Part shown: positions 1-14,700 of the stretch, in pieces
How positions within the stretch are numbered: the stretch's first letter is position 1
Layout: every line of letters starts with the position of its first letter
Program-made: the position numbers and the translations under genes
The notes under the pieces: model-generated
What the model saw: only the letters and a program-made list of their open reading frames with translations
The model's database searches: none
Told to the model about the DNA's origin: nothing
NCBI RefSeq assembly: GCF_008580665.1
Contig: NZ_BKDJ01000018.1
Location: forward strand, 1-52,174
Direction: 5' to 3'
From: Zafaria cholistanensis
GTDB taxonomy: Bacteria > Actinomycetota > Actinomycetes > Actinomycetales > Micrococcaceae
DNA: 52,174 nt

Positions 1-24
1 GTGGCCTTCCGTGCGGAAGGCCAC
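1..24 (-). terminator. Hairpin downstream of argH
   Basis: Two perfect 10-base arms (1-10 and 15-24) flank a GTGC loop. The hairpin lies about 80 nt past the argH stop, so it can end the minus-strand argGH transcript. There is no U-tract on either strand inside the window. A second, bulged GC hairpin (about 73-95) lies nearer the stop codon. Confidence 0.55.
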
Positions 25-104
25 CGGCCGCCGTCGTGCGGTCTGGAAAACCGCGGGCCGGACCCCGCCCCGTGGGTCCCGCGGGCCCGGGAACCCGGCA
101 GGCG

Positions 105-1538
<1,434 letters not shown>

Positions 1539-2750
1539 TTACTTGGCCTCTCCGGCCACGCGCTCGTCGCGCTCGGTGGCGACCTTGGAGGTCAGGCCGA
1601 AGATGTCGATGAAGCCGCGGGCGCTGGACTGGTCGAACGTGTCGCCGGTGTCGTAGGTCGCCAGGTCGAAGCGGTACAGGCCGGTGTCCGAGCGGCGGCC
1701 GTTGACCACCGCGCGGCCGCCGTGCAGCTCCATGCGGATGTCGCCGGAGACGTAGCGCTGGGTGTCCTCGATGAAGGTGTCCAGCGAGCGCTTCAGCGGG
1801 GAGAACCACTGGCCGTCGTAGACCAGTTCGGACCAGCGCTGGGAGACGGTGGCCTTGAAGCGGGCCTGCTCGCGCTCGACGGTCACGTTCTCCAGGTGCT
1901 TGTGGGCCTCCATGAGGACCATGGCGCCGGGGGCCTCGTAGATCTCGCGGGACTTGATGCCCACCAGGCGGTCCTCCACCATGTCGATGCGGCCGATGCC
2001 CTGGGCGCCGCCGCGGCGGTTCAGCTGCTCGATGGCCTGCAGCGGGGTGACCGCGACGCCGTCGATGGCCACCGGGATGCCCTCCTTGAAGGTGATGGTG
2101 ACCTCGTCGGGGGCCGGCGGGAACTCCGGCGAGTCCGTGTAGCTGTAGATGTCCTTGGTCGGGGCATTCCAGATGTCCTCGAGGTAGCCGGTCTCGATGG
2201 CCCGGCCCCAGACGTTCTGGTCGATCGAGTAGGGGTTCTTCTTGGTGGTCTCGATCGGGAGGTTCTTCTCCTCCGCGTAGGCGATGGCCTTGTCGCGGGT
2301 CAGCGCCAGGTCGCGGACCGGCGCGATGCACTTCAGGTCCGGACCCAGGGTCTGGATCCCGACTTCGAAACGGACCTGGTCGTTACCCTTGCCGGTGCAG
2401 CCGTGGGCGACGGTGGTGGCGCCGAACTGCTTGGCCGCCTTGACCAGGTGCTTGACGATGACCGGGCGGGAGATCGCCGAAATCAGCGGGTAGTGGTTCT
2501 GGTACAGCGCGCCGGCCTTCAGGGTGGGCATGCAGTACTCGTTGGCGAACTCGTCGCGGGCGTCGGCCACGTAGGCCTCGACGGCGCCGCAGCCGAGGGC
2601 GCGCTGGCGCACCGTCTCCAGGGACTCGCCGCCCTGTCCCACGTCGACGGCCACGGCGATCACCTCGGCGCCAGTGGCGTCGGCGATCCAGCCGATGGCG
2701 ACGGAGGTGTCCAGGCCGCCCGAATAGGCGAGGACGATGCGTTCCTTCAC
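1539..2750 (-). CDS. argG: Argininosuccinate synthase
   Basis: Joins citrulline and aspartate with ATP to form argininosuccinate. The N-terminal P-loop-like motif AYSGGLDTS of the N-type ATP pyrophosphatases follows directly after the start. The frame is open further upstream, but the start chosen is the GTG at 2750: AAGGAG lies 6-7 nt before it and homologues begin (M)[11 protein letters not shown]. This gives 403 residues, the normal length. The leader carries two ARG-box-like sites, so ArgR repression is expected. argH follows with no gap. Confidence 0.97.
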   Translation of the reverse strand: MKERIVLAYSGGLDTSVAIGWIADATGAEVIAVAVDVGQGGESLETVRQRALGCGAVEAYVADARDEFANEYCMPTLKAGALYQNHYPLISAISRPVIVKHLVKAAKQFGATTVAHGCTGKGNDQVRFEVGIQTLGPDLKCIAPVRDLALTRDKAIAYAEEKNLPIETTKKNPYSIDQNVWGRAIETGYLEDIWNAPTKDIYSYTDSPEFPPAPDEVTITFKEGIPVAIDGVAVTPLQAIEQLNRRGGAQGIGRIDMVEDRLVGIKSREIYEAPGAMVLMEAHKHLENVTVEREQARFKATVSQRWSELVYDGQWFSPLKRSLDTFIEDTQRYVSGDIRMELHGGRAVVNGRRSDTGLYRFDLATYDTGDTFDQSSARGFIDIFGLTSKVATERDERVAGEAK

Positions 2751-2807
2751 GGTGTTCTCCTTGCTCAGTAACTGCCTCCCGCGCGCGCGGATGCCCGCGG
2801 GACAGTG

Positions 2808-2841
2808 TCGTTTCTTATTCACAAGTCTACATAAATATGCA
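2808..2841 (-). promoter_or_regulatory. Tandem ARG-box-like ArgR operator upstream of argG
   Basis: An AT-rich island in otherwise GC-rich DNA. Read on the minus strand, TGCATATTTATGTA (2828-2841) is a near-palindrome matching the ARG box pattern TGNAT-WWWW-ATNCA. A weaker half-conserved site, TGAATAAGAAACGA (2808-2821), is centred 20 bp away. Pairs of boxes about two helical turns apart are what hexameric ArgR binds in other bacteria. The argC upstream region has the same arrangement. The regulation is inferred. Confidence 0.7.
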
Positions 2842-2901
2842 GAAAGGGCGATCCGCGGCATGCCGGGGCCGAATTGGGGGGCGGGCGGTACCCTGTTCAT
2901 C

Positions 2902-3378
2902 ATGACTCAGGATTCCGCCGCTGGCACCCCCGCCCAGGGGGGCGCCCCGCTCGCCGAGACCCCGCCCGCCGAAACCCGGCCCGCCGAGACCCAGCTCACC
3001 GACGATGAGCTCGCCTTCCTCCACTCGACCTTCGACATGGCGCGCAACGGAGAGGCCGAGCGCCTGCTCGCCCTGGTCGACCAGGGGCTGCCCGCGGACC
3101 TCACCGACTCCAAGGGCGACACCCTGATGATTCTTGCCGCCTACAAGGACCAGGACGCGATCGTCCGCGGGCTCGTCGAGCGCGGCGCGGACGTCAACCG
3201 GCTCAACGACAAGGGCCAGGGGGCGCTCACCTGCGCGGTCTTCCGCCAGAACGAGCCCCTGACGCGCTTCCTGCTGGAGCACGGGGCCGACCCGCGGCTG
3301 GGGGCGCAGAACGCGCTGGCGGTGACCGACATGTTCGGGCTGCCGGAGCTGCGGAAGGTCATCGGGGAATACCTCTAG
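2902..3378 (+). CDS. Ankyrin-repeat protein
   Basis: 158 residues. After an acidic, Pro/Ala/Glu-rich N-terminal stretch (about residues 10-35) come roughly three ankyrin repeats, recognised by their helix-turn-helix pattern and the phrases [34 protein letters not shown] and [11 protein letters not shown]. It is probably a cytosolic protein-protein interaction module; the partner is unknown. A TACCCT -10-like element ends 7 nt before the ATG, so the mRNA may be leaderless. The stop lies 2 nt before the macrodomain gene, so the two form an operon. It is divergent from argG. Confidence 0.85.
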   Translation: MTQDSAAGTPAQGGAPLAETPPAETRPAETQLTDDELAFLHSTFDMARNGEAERLLALVDQGLPADLTDSKGDTLMILAAYKDQDAIVRGLVERGADVNRLNDKGQGALTCAVFRQNEPLTRFLLEHGADPRLGAQNALAVTDMFGLPELRKVIGEYL

Positions 3379-3380
3379 CC

Positions 3381-3926
3381 ATGCGCATCACGGTCCGCCG
3401 CGGGGACATCACCGTCCAGGACACGGACGCGATCGTCAACGCCGCCAATTCCGCGCTCGCCGGCGGCGGCGGGGTGGACGGAGCCATCCACGCCGCTGCC
3501 GGCCCCGAATTGGCCGCCGCCTGCCGCGAACTGCGCCGGACCGTGCTGCCCCGCGGACTGGCCGTGGGCCAGGCCGTGGCCACCACGGCCGGACGGCTGC
3601 CCGCGCGCTGGGTCATCCACACCGTGGGACCCAACCGCCATGCCGGCCAGACCGATCCGGCGCTGCTGGCGTCGTGCTTCACCTCCAGCCTGGATGTCGC
3701 CGCGGGGCTGGGCGCGCGCAGCATCGCCTTTCCGGCGGTCAGCGCCGGGGTCTACGGGTGGGACGTGGAGGAGGTGGCGCGGATCGCGCTGGACGCGGTG
3801 CGCGGCTGGCGCGGGGCGCCCGGCCACGCCCTGCAGGAGCAGGAGGACGGCGGCATCGCCGAGGTGCGGTTCGTGCTGTTCGGCGCCGCGCAGGAGGCCG
3901 CTTTCCGGCGCGCCGCCGGCGGATAG
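3381..3926 (+). CDS. Macrodomain protein, O-acetyl-ADP-ribose deacetylase-like
   Basis: 181 residues forming a single macrodomain: VRRGDITVQDTDAIVNAANS at the N-terminus, the glycine-rich ADP-ribose loop ALAGGGGVDGAIH, and AVSAGVYGW near the second phosphate loop. This is the YmdB/MacroD type, which removes acetyl or ADP-ribosyl groups from O-acetyl-ADP-ribose or modified proteins. The C-terminal ~30 residues (EQEDGGIAEVRFVLFG) are a typical closing strand. It starts 2 nt after the ankyrin gene, which suggests joint function. The exact substrate cannot be told from sequence. Confidence 0.9.
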   Translation: MRITVRRGDITVQDTDAIVNAANSALAGGGGVDGAIHAAAGPELAAACRELRRTVLPRGLAVGQAVATTAGRLPARWVIHTVGPNRHAGQTDPALLASCFTSSLDVAAGLGARSIAFPAVSAGVYGWDVEEVARIALDAVRGWRGAPGHALQEQEDGGIAEVRFVLFGAAQEAAFRRAAGG

Positions 3927-3927
3927 G

Positions 3928-3950
3928 GCCGGCCGCCCCGCCCGGCCGGC
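3928..3950. terminator. GC hairpin after the macrodomain gene
   Basis: GCCGGCCG (3928-3935) and CGGCCGGC (3943-3950) form an 8-bp stem with a 7-nt loop directly after the macrodomain stop codon. No U-tract follows. It sits between convergent genes. Downstream, a 12-base GGTCAGTCCTCG unit occurs twice close together (about 4026-4053), running into the end of the next gene. Confidence 0.35.
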
Positions 3951-4042
3951 GCTGTTCCCGCCCGCCCGGCCCTCCGCCTCCGGAATCCCCGAGCTGCCGG
4001 AATCCCCGACGGGTCACTTCCAGGCGGTCAGTCCTCGAGGGG

Positions 4043-4609
4043 TCAGTCCTCGGCGAGAAGGCTCCACGCGGGGGCCTCGGGGACCGGGCCGCGCTCCAGG
4101 AACTGGCGGGCGACGGCCAGTTCGATGATCCACCCCTCGGTGTTGTCCTCGCGGGTGTGCCGGCGGGTCTCCTCCGGGACGGGGAGGGACTCGAAGCCGC
4201 TCTCGGAGACGGTGAGCCGCACGGTGCCGTCGCCGCAGTCCTCCAGCTGGAATTCGATCAGCGTCGAGCCCTCGTCCCCTGCCTGCCCTGCCTCCGGCAC
4301 GGCAGCGTGCGCGGTTTCGGAGGCCGGTTCGAGCGGAAGTCCGCCGGACGCCCGGGGTTCGGGGATGGGCCCGACGGGAAGCCACCGGAACGCCGCACGG
4401 TGCGGCTCCTCCAGCGCCACCGTGCGGATCAGGAACGTTCCGTGGTCGGGGTCGGTGACGCGGGCGAGGTCGCCGTCGTGTTCCACCTCGTGCCGGGTGA
4501 TGCCGCCGTCGTTGATGAACCAGCCGGGTTCGGACACCAGGGCCCAAGCCGCGGCGAGATCCGTGCGGATCAGGATCGAACGTTCAATGCGGTCGGTGGA
4601 TGCGGACAC
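4043..4609 (-). CDS. SRPBCC/START-like fold protein (AHSA1-type)
   Basis: 188 residues. The opening VSASTDRIERSILIRTDLAAAWALVSEPGWF is typical of the AHA1/polyketide-cyclase-like SRPBCC hydrophobic-cavity fold: an N-terminal strand, then helices with a W..VSEP motif. The C-terminus has the usual ESGFESL..EETRR...EGW long helix. A stretch of about 45 residues in the middle (PVGPIPEPRASGG to AGDEG) looks like a lineage-specific loop insertion. The GTG at 4609 was chosen because GGGGAGG lies just upstream. It is 153 nt downstream of argR. The ligand or function is unknown. Confidence 0.75.
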   Translation of the reverse strand: MSASTDRIERSILIRTDLAAAWALVSEPGWFINDGGITRHEVEHDGDLARVTDPDHGTFLIRTVALEEPHRAAFRWLPVGPIPEPRASGGLPLEPASETAHAAVPEAGQAGDEGSTLIEFQLEDCGDGTVRLTVSESGFESLPVPEETRRHTREDNTEGWIIELAVARQFLERGPVPEAPAWSLLAED

Positions 4610-4762
4610 TGTGGCCTCCCCTGCGTTAGGCGGCACCGTACCCCCTGTGGCACGGCCCGTTCCTGCTACCCCATGCTTGCACCCGGCCCCGCCGGGCGCA
4701 AACCCCCTGCCCGGCCGTGCAAGGGACCGGGCCACCCCTGCTTTCCGGGGCGGGAGGTGCCG

Positions 4763-5290
4763 CTATTGGGGGTCGGCCAGTTCCAGGAACCGGGCTGCCA
4801 CGTCCTCCCCGCCCCGGGCATCGCGGGTGACCAGCAGGACGGTGTCGTCCCCGGCGATGGTGCCCAGCACGTCGGGCAGGACCGAGTGGTCGATGGCCAG
4901 GGCCAGGAAGTTCGCGGCCCCCGGCGGAGTCCGCAGCACCACAATGTTCCCGGAGGCCTCGGCGGTCACCAGCAATTCGGCGCACAGCTTGGCCAGCCGC
5001 GCGTCCAGCACCTCCTGGGTGGGCCCGGTGCGCGGGGTGCGGTCCCCGCCCTCGGCGCGCACCGCGTACACCAGCCCGCCGTCGACGCCGCGGACCCTGA
5101 TCGCCCCCAGCTCCACAAGGTCCCGCGAGAGGGTCGCCTGGGTGACCTGGATGCCCTCCCCCGCCAGCAACGCGGCCAGTTCGGCCTGGGACCGCACCGA
5201 CGCGGCCCCCAGGATCGCCTTGATGCGCGCCTGCCGGGCGATCTTGGTGCCCGGCTGGGTGGAGCTGGGCTGGGCGGAAGAGACGCTCAT
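4763..5290 (-). CDS. argR: Arginine repressor
   Basis: 175 residues. The N-terminal winged helix (KIARQARIKAILGAASVRSQAELAALL...VTQATLSRDLVELGAIRV) is the ArgR DNA-binding domain. The C-terminal half (NIVVLRTPPGAANFLALAIDH, GDDTVLLVTRD) is the arginine-binding hexamerisation domain, with the GD of the ligand site. The ATG overlaps the argF TGA as ATGA. It is expected to repress argC and argG through the paired ARG boxes when arginine is abundant. The first 12 or so residues are a low-complexity Ser/Gln/Pro tail. Confidence 0.95.
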   Translation of the reverse strand: MSVSSAQPSSTQPGTKIARQARIKAILGAASVRSQAELAALLAGEGIQVTQATLSRDLVELGAIRVRGVDGGLVYAVRAEGGDRTPRTGPTQEVLDARLAKLCAELLVTAEASGNIVVLRTPPGAANFLALAIDHSVLPDVLGTIAGDDTVLLVTRDARGGEDVAARFLELADPQ

Positions 5291-6260
5291 CGGTTGCGGG
5301 CCGCCGTCGTGCCCTCCAGCTCGGCCAGGCCGGACTCGGCCATCAGCCAGGCCATGAGCGCCTTCTGCGCATGCAGGCGGTTCTCCGCCTCGTCCCACAC
5401 CACGGACTGCGCGCCGTCTATGACCTCGGCGGCAATCTCATAGCCGCGGTAGGCCGGCAGGCAGTGCAGCACCACCGCGTCCGGCGCGGCCAGCCGCATC
5501 GCCGCGGAGTCCACGGCGTAGGCGCGGAAAAGCTGCAGGCGCGCCTCCTTCTCCTCCTCCTGGCCCATGGAGACCCAGGTGTCCGTGGCAACCACGTCCG
5601 CCCCGGCCAGCGCGGCCTGGGCATCGGAGGTGACCAGCACCGACCCGCCGGTCTCGGCCGCGCGGGCCTGGGCCGCCGCCACGATGTGTTCGGCAGGCAG
5701 GTAGCCCTCGGGACCGGCGATGCGCACGTGCATGCCCGCGGTGGCGCCGGCCAGCAGGTAGGAGTTGGCCATGTTGTTGGCGGCGTCGCCCAGGTACGTC
5801 ATGGTCAGCCCGGCCAGGGTGCCCTTGTGCTCGCGCACGGTGAGCAGGTCGGCCAGCAGCTGGCAGGGGTGGTAGTCGTCGGAGAGGGCGTTGATGACCG
5901 GCACGCCGGAGTTCGCCGCCATCTCCTCCAGCCCGGACTGGGCGTAGGTGCGCCACACGATGGTGGAGACCATCCGCTCCAGGACCTTGGCCGAGTCGGA
6001 GATGGACTCTTTGTGGCCCAGCTGGGATTCGCCGGCGTTGATGACCAGCGGCGAGCCGCCCAGTTCGGCGATCCCCGCGGCGAAGGAAACGCGCGTGCGG
6101 GTGGAGGTCTTGTCGAAGATGACGGCCACGGTCTGCGGGCCGGCGAACGGCCGGTAACCATAGCGGTCGGCCTTCATGGCCAGGGCCAGGTCCAGTACCT
6201 GGGCCTGCTCGACGGGGCTCAGGTCGGTGTCGACCAGGAAGTGGCGGACGGGGCTGGTGC

Positions 6261-6264
<4 letters not shown>
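5287..6264 (-). CDS. argF: Ornithine carbamoyltransferase
   Basis: Makes citrulline from ornithine and carbamoyl phosphate. The carbamoyl-phosphate motif STRTRVSF and the ornithine-site motif HCLPA are both intact. It has 325 residues, normal for an anabolic trimeric OTCase. The frame is open upstream through the end of argD, but the GTG at 6264, whose GTGA overlaps the argD stop, gives the standard N-terminus (VRHFLVDTDLSP). Start and stop codons both overlap neighbours, showing tight translational coupling inside argCJBDFR. Confidence 0.96.
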
Positions 6265-7498
<1,234 letters not shown>

Positions 7499-7502
<4 letters not shown>

Positions 7503-8419
7503 TTCTTTTCCTCCGGGACGACTTGGGTGCCGACGCCGGCGGAGGTGAAGACCTCCAGCAGCATCGAATGGGGCTGGCGGCCGTCGACGATGTGGGCGCG
7601 GTCCACGCCCTCGTCCACGGCCTTGAGGCAGGCGGCCATCTTCGGGATCATTCCCGACTCCAGGTCCGGGAGCATGGCGCGCAGTTCCCCGGCGGTGAGC
7701 GAAGAGATCAGCGAGGACTTGTCCGGCCAGTTCGCGTACAGGCCCTCGACGTCGGTCAGGATCACCAGCTTGCTCGATCCCAGCGCCACCGCGACGGCGG
7801 CCGCGGCGGTGTCCGCGTTCACGTTGAGCACCTGGCCGGTGGGGGTGCCCCCGGGGTCGACCTCGGGGGCCACGGTGGAGATGACCGGGATGCGCCCGGC
7901 CTCGAGCAGGTCGATGATGGAGCTCGGGTCCACGCCGGTGACCTCGCCGACCAGGCCCAGGTCCACCTCCTCGCCGTTAATGACCGTTCCGGTGCGCTCG
8001 GCGCGCAGCAGCGCTCCGTCCTCGCCGGAGAGGCCCACGGCGTAGGGGCCGTGGGAGTTGATCAGCCCGACCAGCTCGCGGCCCACCTGCCCGGTGAGCA
8101 CCATGCGGACCACGTCCATGGCCTCGGGGGTGGTCACCCGCAGCCCGCCCTTGAACTCGGATTCGATGCCGAGCCGCCCCAGCATGGCGTTGATCTGCGG
8201 GCCGCCGCCGTGGACCACCACCGGGCGGATGCCGGCGTGGTGCAGGAAGACGATGTCCTCCGCGAAGGCGCGCCGGAGGTCGTCGTTGACCATGGCATTG
8301 CCGCCGTACTTGATCACCATGCGGGAGCCGGCGAAGCGCTGGATCCAGGGCAGGGCCTCGATGAGGGCCTCGGCCTTGCGCTGGGCGGCGTCCGTGGGCG
8401 TGGGGGGCGTGCTGCTCAT
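7499..8419 (-). CDS. argB: Acetylglutamate kinase
   Basis: Phosphorylates N-acetylglutamate, usually the feedback-controlled step of the cyclic pathway. The amino acid kinase fold is shown by VIKYGGNAM near residue 40, [11 protein letters not shown] (substrate and phosphate glycines) and [15 protein letters not shown] before the nucleotide site. It has 306 residues with an N-terminal helix ([21 protein letters not shown]), which in other species forms the arginine-sensitive hexamer, so arginine inhibition is likely. The gap to argJ is 13 nt. Confidence 0.96.
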
Positions 8420-8432
8420 GGGGCGGGCCTTC

Positions 8433-10686
<2,254 letters not shown>

Positions 10687-10833
10687 CGCCTTTTTGCCGT
10701 CCGGGGCGGCCAGGACCGGCAGCCTTCGTGGGATGCCCCACACTGGCGCCCGGTGGCGTGCTCCATTCATACTCCGTTAACCGCCCGGTCCTACAGTTGT
10801 CCAGATTCGCCCGCCCCTTCCCGAGGAGCCCCC

Positions 10834-11799
10834 ATGCCGTACGCCATTTTCGCCCCGCGCCCCGGTGGGCCCGACGTCCTGGAAGCCGCCGAGGTCCCGC
10901 GGCCGGTTCCGGGTCCCGGACAGCTGCTGGTGAAGGTTGCGGCCGCCGGGGTGAACTTCATCGACACCTATGAGCGTTCCGGCATCTACCCTGTCGACTT
11001 CCCCTTCTGCCCCGGCCAGGAGGCGGCCGGCACCGTGGAGGAAGTGGGCCAGGGGGTCTCCGGGTTCGCCCTGGGGGACCGCGTTGCCACCGCCACGGGC
11101 GCGCGCACCTACGCCGAGTATGTGGTGCTGGACGCGGACCGGGCGCTGCCGGTTCCGGAGGCACTGGAGCTGGAGACCGCGGCGGCGCTGGCACTGCAGG
11201 GCCTTACCGCCCACTATTTGGTCAATTCCAGCTTCAACGTCTCCGCCGGCGACACCGCGCTCACCTACGCCGGAGCCGGCGGGGTGGGCCTGCTGCTCAC
11301 CCAGCTGCTGAAGCTGCGCGGGGCCACGGTCATCACCACCACCTCCACCCCGGAGAAGGCGGAACTGGCCCGCGCCGCGGGGGCGGACCACGTGCTCGGC
11401 TACGCCGACGTGCCGGAGCGCGTGCGCGAACTGACCGGGGGGCGCGGCGTGGAGGTGGTGTACGACGGCGTGGGCCGCGACACGTTCGAGGGCTCGCTGC
11501 GTTCGCTGCGCCTGCGCGGCACGCTGGTGCTGTTTGGCGGCGCCTCTGGCCAGGTGCCTCCTCTGGACCTGCAGCGGCTGAACGCCCTGGGATCGCTCAC
11601 CGTGACCCGCCCGAGGCTGGCGCACTTCCTGAGCACCCCGGAGGAGCGCAGCTGGCGCTCCGGGGAGATCTTCGGGCTGGCCGCGGAAGGCACCCTCAAG
11701 GTGCGCATCGGCGGGCGCTACCCCCTGCGCGATGCCGCCCGGGCCCATGCCGACCTCGAGTCGCGCGCCACCACCGGCAAGCTGATCCTGGTCCCGTGA
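10834..11799 (+). CDS. Zinc-independent quinone oxidoreductase (MDR family)
   Basis: 321 residues, NADPH:quinone reductase type of the medium-chain dehydrogenase/reductase superfamily. Visible are GVNFIDTYERSGIYPVDFPFCPGQEAAGTVEEVG (catalytic domain) and the NADPH motif TYAGAGGVGLLLTQLLKLRG, with no structural zinc cysteines. The ATG at 10834 has GAGGAG 6-7 nt upstream; the frame is open further up but lacks such a site. The stop overlaps the next start (GTGA), so it is the first gene of the peptide-synthetase operon. Its role there is unknown. Confidence 0.9.
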   Translation: MPYAIFAPRPGGPDVLEAAEVPRPVPGPGQLLVKVAAAGVNFIDTYERSGIYPVDFPFCPGQEAAGTVEEVGQGVSGFALGDRVATATGARTYAEYVVLDADRALPVPEALELETAAALALQGLTAHYLVNSSFNVSAGDTALTYAGAGGVGLLLTQLLKLRGATVITTTSTPEKAELARAAGADHVLGYADVPERVRELTGGRGVEVVYDGVGRDTFEGSLRSLRLRGTLVLFGGASGQVPPLDLQRLNALGSLTVTRPRLAHFLSTPEERSWRSGEIFGLAAEGTLKVRIGGRYPLRDAARAHADLESRATTGKLILVP

Positions 11800-14700
11800 C
11801 GCAGGAGCCCGCAGCACCCCACGCGCAGCACCGCGGCCTGCTGGATCCCCGCCTGCCGGGTCCCCGCCGCGAAACCTACCTGCCGCAGCTGCCCGGAGGC
11901 GCGCTCGCCGCCGGGCCGCGCACGCTGGTCGACATCCTCGCGGCCAGCGCCGCATCCCACCCCGACTCCCCCGCGCTCGACGACGGCACTGCCTCGCTCA
12001 GCTACGCCGAACTGCTGGAAGCCGTGCGGGACAAGGCCCGCGCGCTGCACGGGGCCGGGTTCGGGCCGGGCGACCGGATCGGCATCCGCATCGCCTCCGG
12101 TACGCGCGAGCTGTACATCGCCATCCTGGCCACGCTGTCCATTGGCGCCGCCTACGTTCCGGTGGATGCCGACGATCCCGACGAGCGCGCCCGGCTGGTC
12201 TTCGCCGAGGCGAAGGTCGCCGCCGTCCTGCAGGACGGGGGCAGGATTGTCCCCGCCCCCCAGGGCGGCGGACGGAAGCGGCCCGCCCCGCACCCGGCCC
12301 CGCGGGGCCCGCTCCCCCAGGACGACGCCTGGATCATCTTCACTTCCGGCTCCACCGGGACCCCCAAGGGGGTGGCCGTTTCCCACCGTTCCGCGGCCGC
12401 GTTCGTGGACGCCGAGGCCCGCCTGTTCCTGCAGGCCGAGCCGCTGGGACCGCAGGACCGCGTGCTCGCGGGGCTGTCCGTGGCCTTCGACGCTTCCTGC
12501 GAGGAGATGTGGCTGGCCTGGCGCCACGGCGCCTGCCTGGTCCCGGCCCCGCGCGCCCTGGTGCGCTCCGGCATGGACCTGGGCCCGTGGTTGGTCACCC
12601 GCGGCATTACGGCCGTCTCCACGGTCCCCACGCTGGCCGCGCTGTGGCCGGCCGAGGCGCTGGAGAACGTGCGGCTGCTGATTTTCGGGGGCGAGGCGTG
12701 CCCGCCCGAACTGGCCGCTCGCCTGGCCGTGCCCGGCCGCGAGGTCTGGAACACCTACGGGCCCACCGAGGCGACGGTGGTGGCCTGCGCCGCGCCGATG
12801 GACGGGAAGGGGCCGGTGCGGATCGGCCTGCCGCTGGACGGCTGGGACCTGGCCGTCGTGGACGAGGCCGGCGTTCCGGTTGCCGCGGGCGAGACCGGGC
12901 AGCTGATCATCGGCGGCGTCGGCCTGGCCCGCTACCTGGACCCGGCCAAGGACGCGGAGAAGTACGCGCCAATGGAGACCCTGGGATGGGACCGCGCCTA
13001 CCGCTCCGGGGACCTGGTGGTCTTCGATCCGGAGGGCCTGCTCTTCGTGGGACGCGCGGACGAGCAGGTCAAGCTCGGCGGGCGGCGGATCGAGCTGGGC
13101 GAGATCGACGCCGCCCTGCAGTCCCTGCCGGACGTCGCCGGTGCGGCCGCGGCCGTGAAGACGACCGCCGCGGGGAACCAGGTCCTGGTGGGCTACCTCG
13201 CCGCTCCCGAAGGGTACGACACCGCCGCCGCGCGCGGCCTGCTGGCGGGCCAGCTGCCGGCTCCGCTGATCCCGCTGCTGGCCGTGGTGGACACGCTGCC
13301 GACCAAGACCAGCGGCAAGGTGGACCGCAATGCGCTGCCCTGGCCGCTTCCCGGCGCCGGCGCCGAGCCCGAGGGCGCCCTGCCGGACCTGGACCCGGAG
13401 GCCCGCTGGGTGGTGGAGCAGTGGGGCTCCGTGCTCGGAGCCCCCGCCGGCAGCCTCGACGCGGACTTTTTCGCCGCCGGGGGCGGGTCGCTCTCCGCCG
13501 CGCAGCTGGTTTCCGCCCTCCGGGCCAAGTACCCCACCGTCACGGTGGCCGACGTCTACTCCCACCCGCGCATCGGCGCCCTCATCGAGCACCTGGGCGG
13601 CACCGCCGCCGCCGGGCCCGTCTCCGCGCGCGAGGTCGCCCGCACCACCCGCCGCGCCCAGGTCTTTCAGACCCTGATGGGCATCCCGCTGTTCATCCTC
13701 GCCGGCATGCGCTGGCTGACCTACCTGATGGCGCTGAACAACGTGCTGGCCGCGCTGGGGCTGCTCACCGGAGCGCCCGCCGTGTCCTGGTGGTGGGTCG
13801 CGGCCGCGTGGCTGGTCTTCGTCAGCCCGCTGGGACGGATGGGCCTGTCCGTGGCCGCCGCCCGGGTACTGCTGCGCGGGCTGCGCCCGGGCTCCTACCC
13901 GCGCTCGGGCAAGGTGCACCTGAGGCTGTGGCTGGCACAGCACATCGCCGACCTGGTGGACCCCGTCAGCCTCGCCAGCGCCCCCTGGGTCCAGTACTAC
14001 GCGCGGGCACTCGGGGCCCGGATCGGCCGCGGCGCGACCCTGCACTCAGTGCCCCCGGTCACCGGCATGCTCACCCTGGGCCCCGGTGCCTCGGTGGAGC
14101 CGGAAGTTGACCTCTCCGGGTACTGGATCGACGGAGACCGGGTGCACGTCGGCCCCGTGGAGGTGGGCGCCGGAGCCACGGTGGGCTCACGCAGCACGCT
14201 GCTGCCGGGGGCCGCGGTGGCCGATCGCGCCGACGTCGCCCCGGGTTCGTCCATTGTCGGGCAAACCAGGGCAGGCACGGCCTATTCCGGATCCCCCGCC
14301 CAACGCACCGGTAAGGCCAAGCCGGCCTGGCCCCAGGAGTTCCCCCACCGCGGCCGCTGGAGCGCGTTCTGGTTCGGGACGGCCTCCGCGGCCCTGTCGC
14401 TGCTGCCCTACGGCGGCATGCTGGCGGCCGTGGCGGTGCTCGGCGTGGCGGCGCGCGGCCACGGCAGCCTGGGGCAGGCCCTGCCGGATTTGCTGTTGGC
14501 GGTCCCGCTGGCGGCCCTGGCCTGGTTCGTGGTCAATGCGGCGCTGATCGTGCTGATCGTGCGCCTGCTTGGCGTGGGCATCACCGAGGGCTGGCATCCG
14601 GTGCGCGGCCGGGTCGGCTGGCAGGTGTGGGCCACCGAACGGGTGCTCGACATGGCCCGGGACCGCCTGTTCCCGATCTACGCCAGCCTGTTCACCCCGG

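Noticed and set aside
2737-2901. Longer N-terminus for the ankyrin protein
   Set aside because: The open frame continues upstream over the argG leader and its ARG boxes, with no ribosome site; the leaderless ATG at 2902 fits better.
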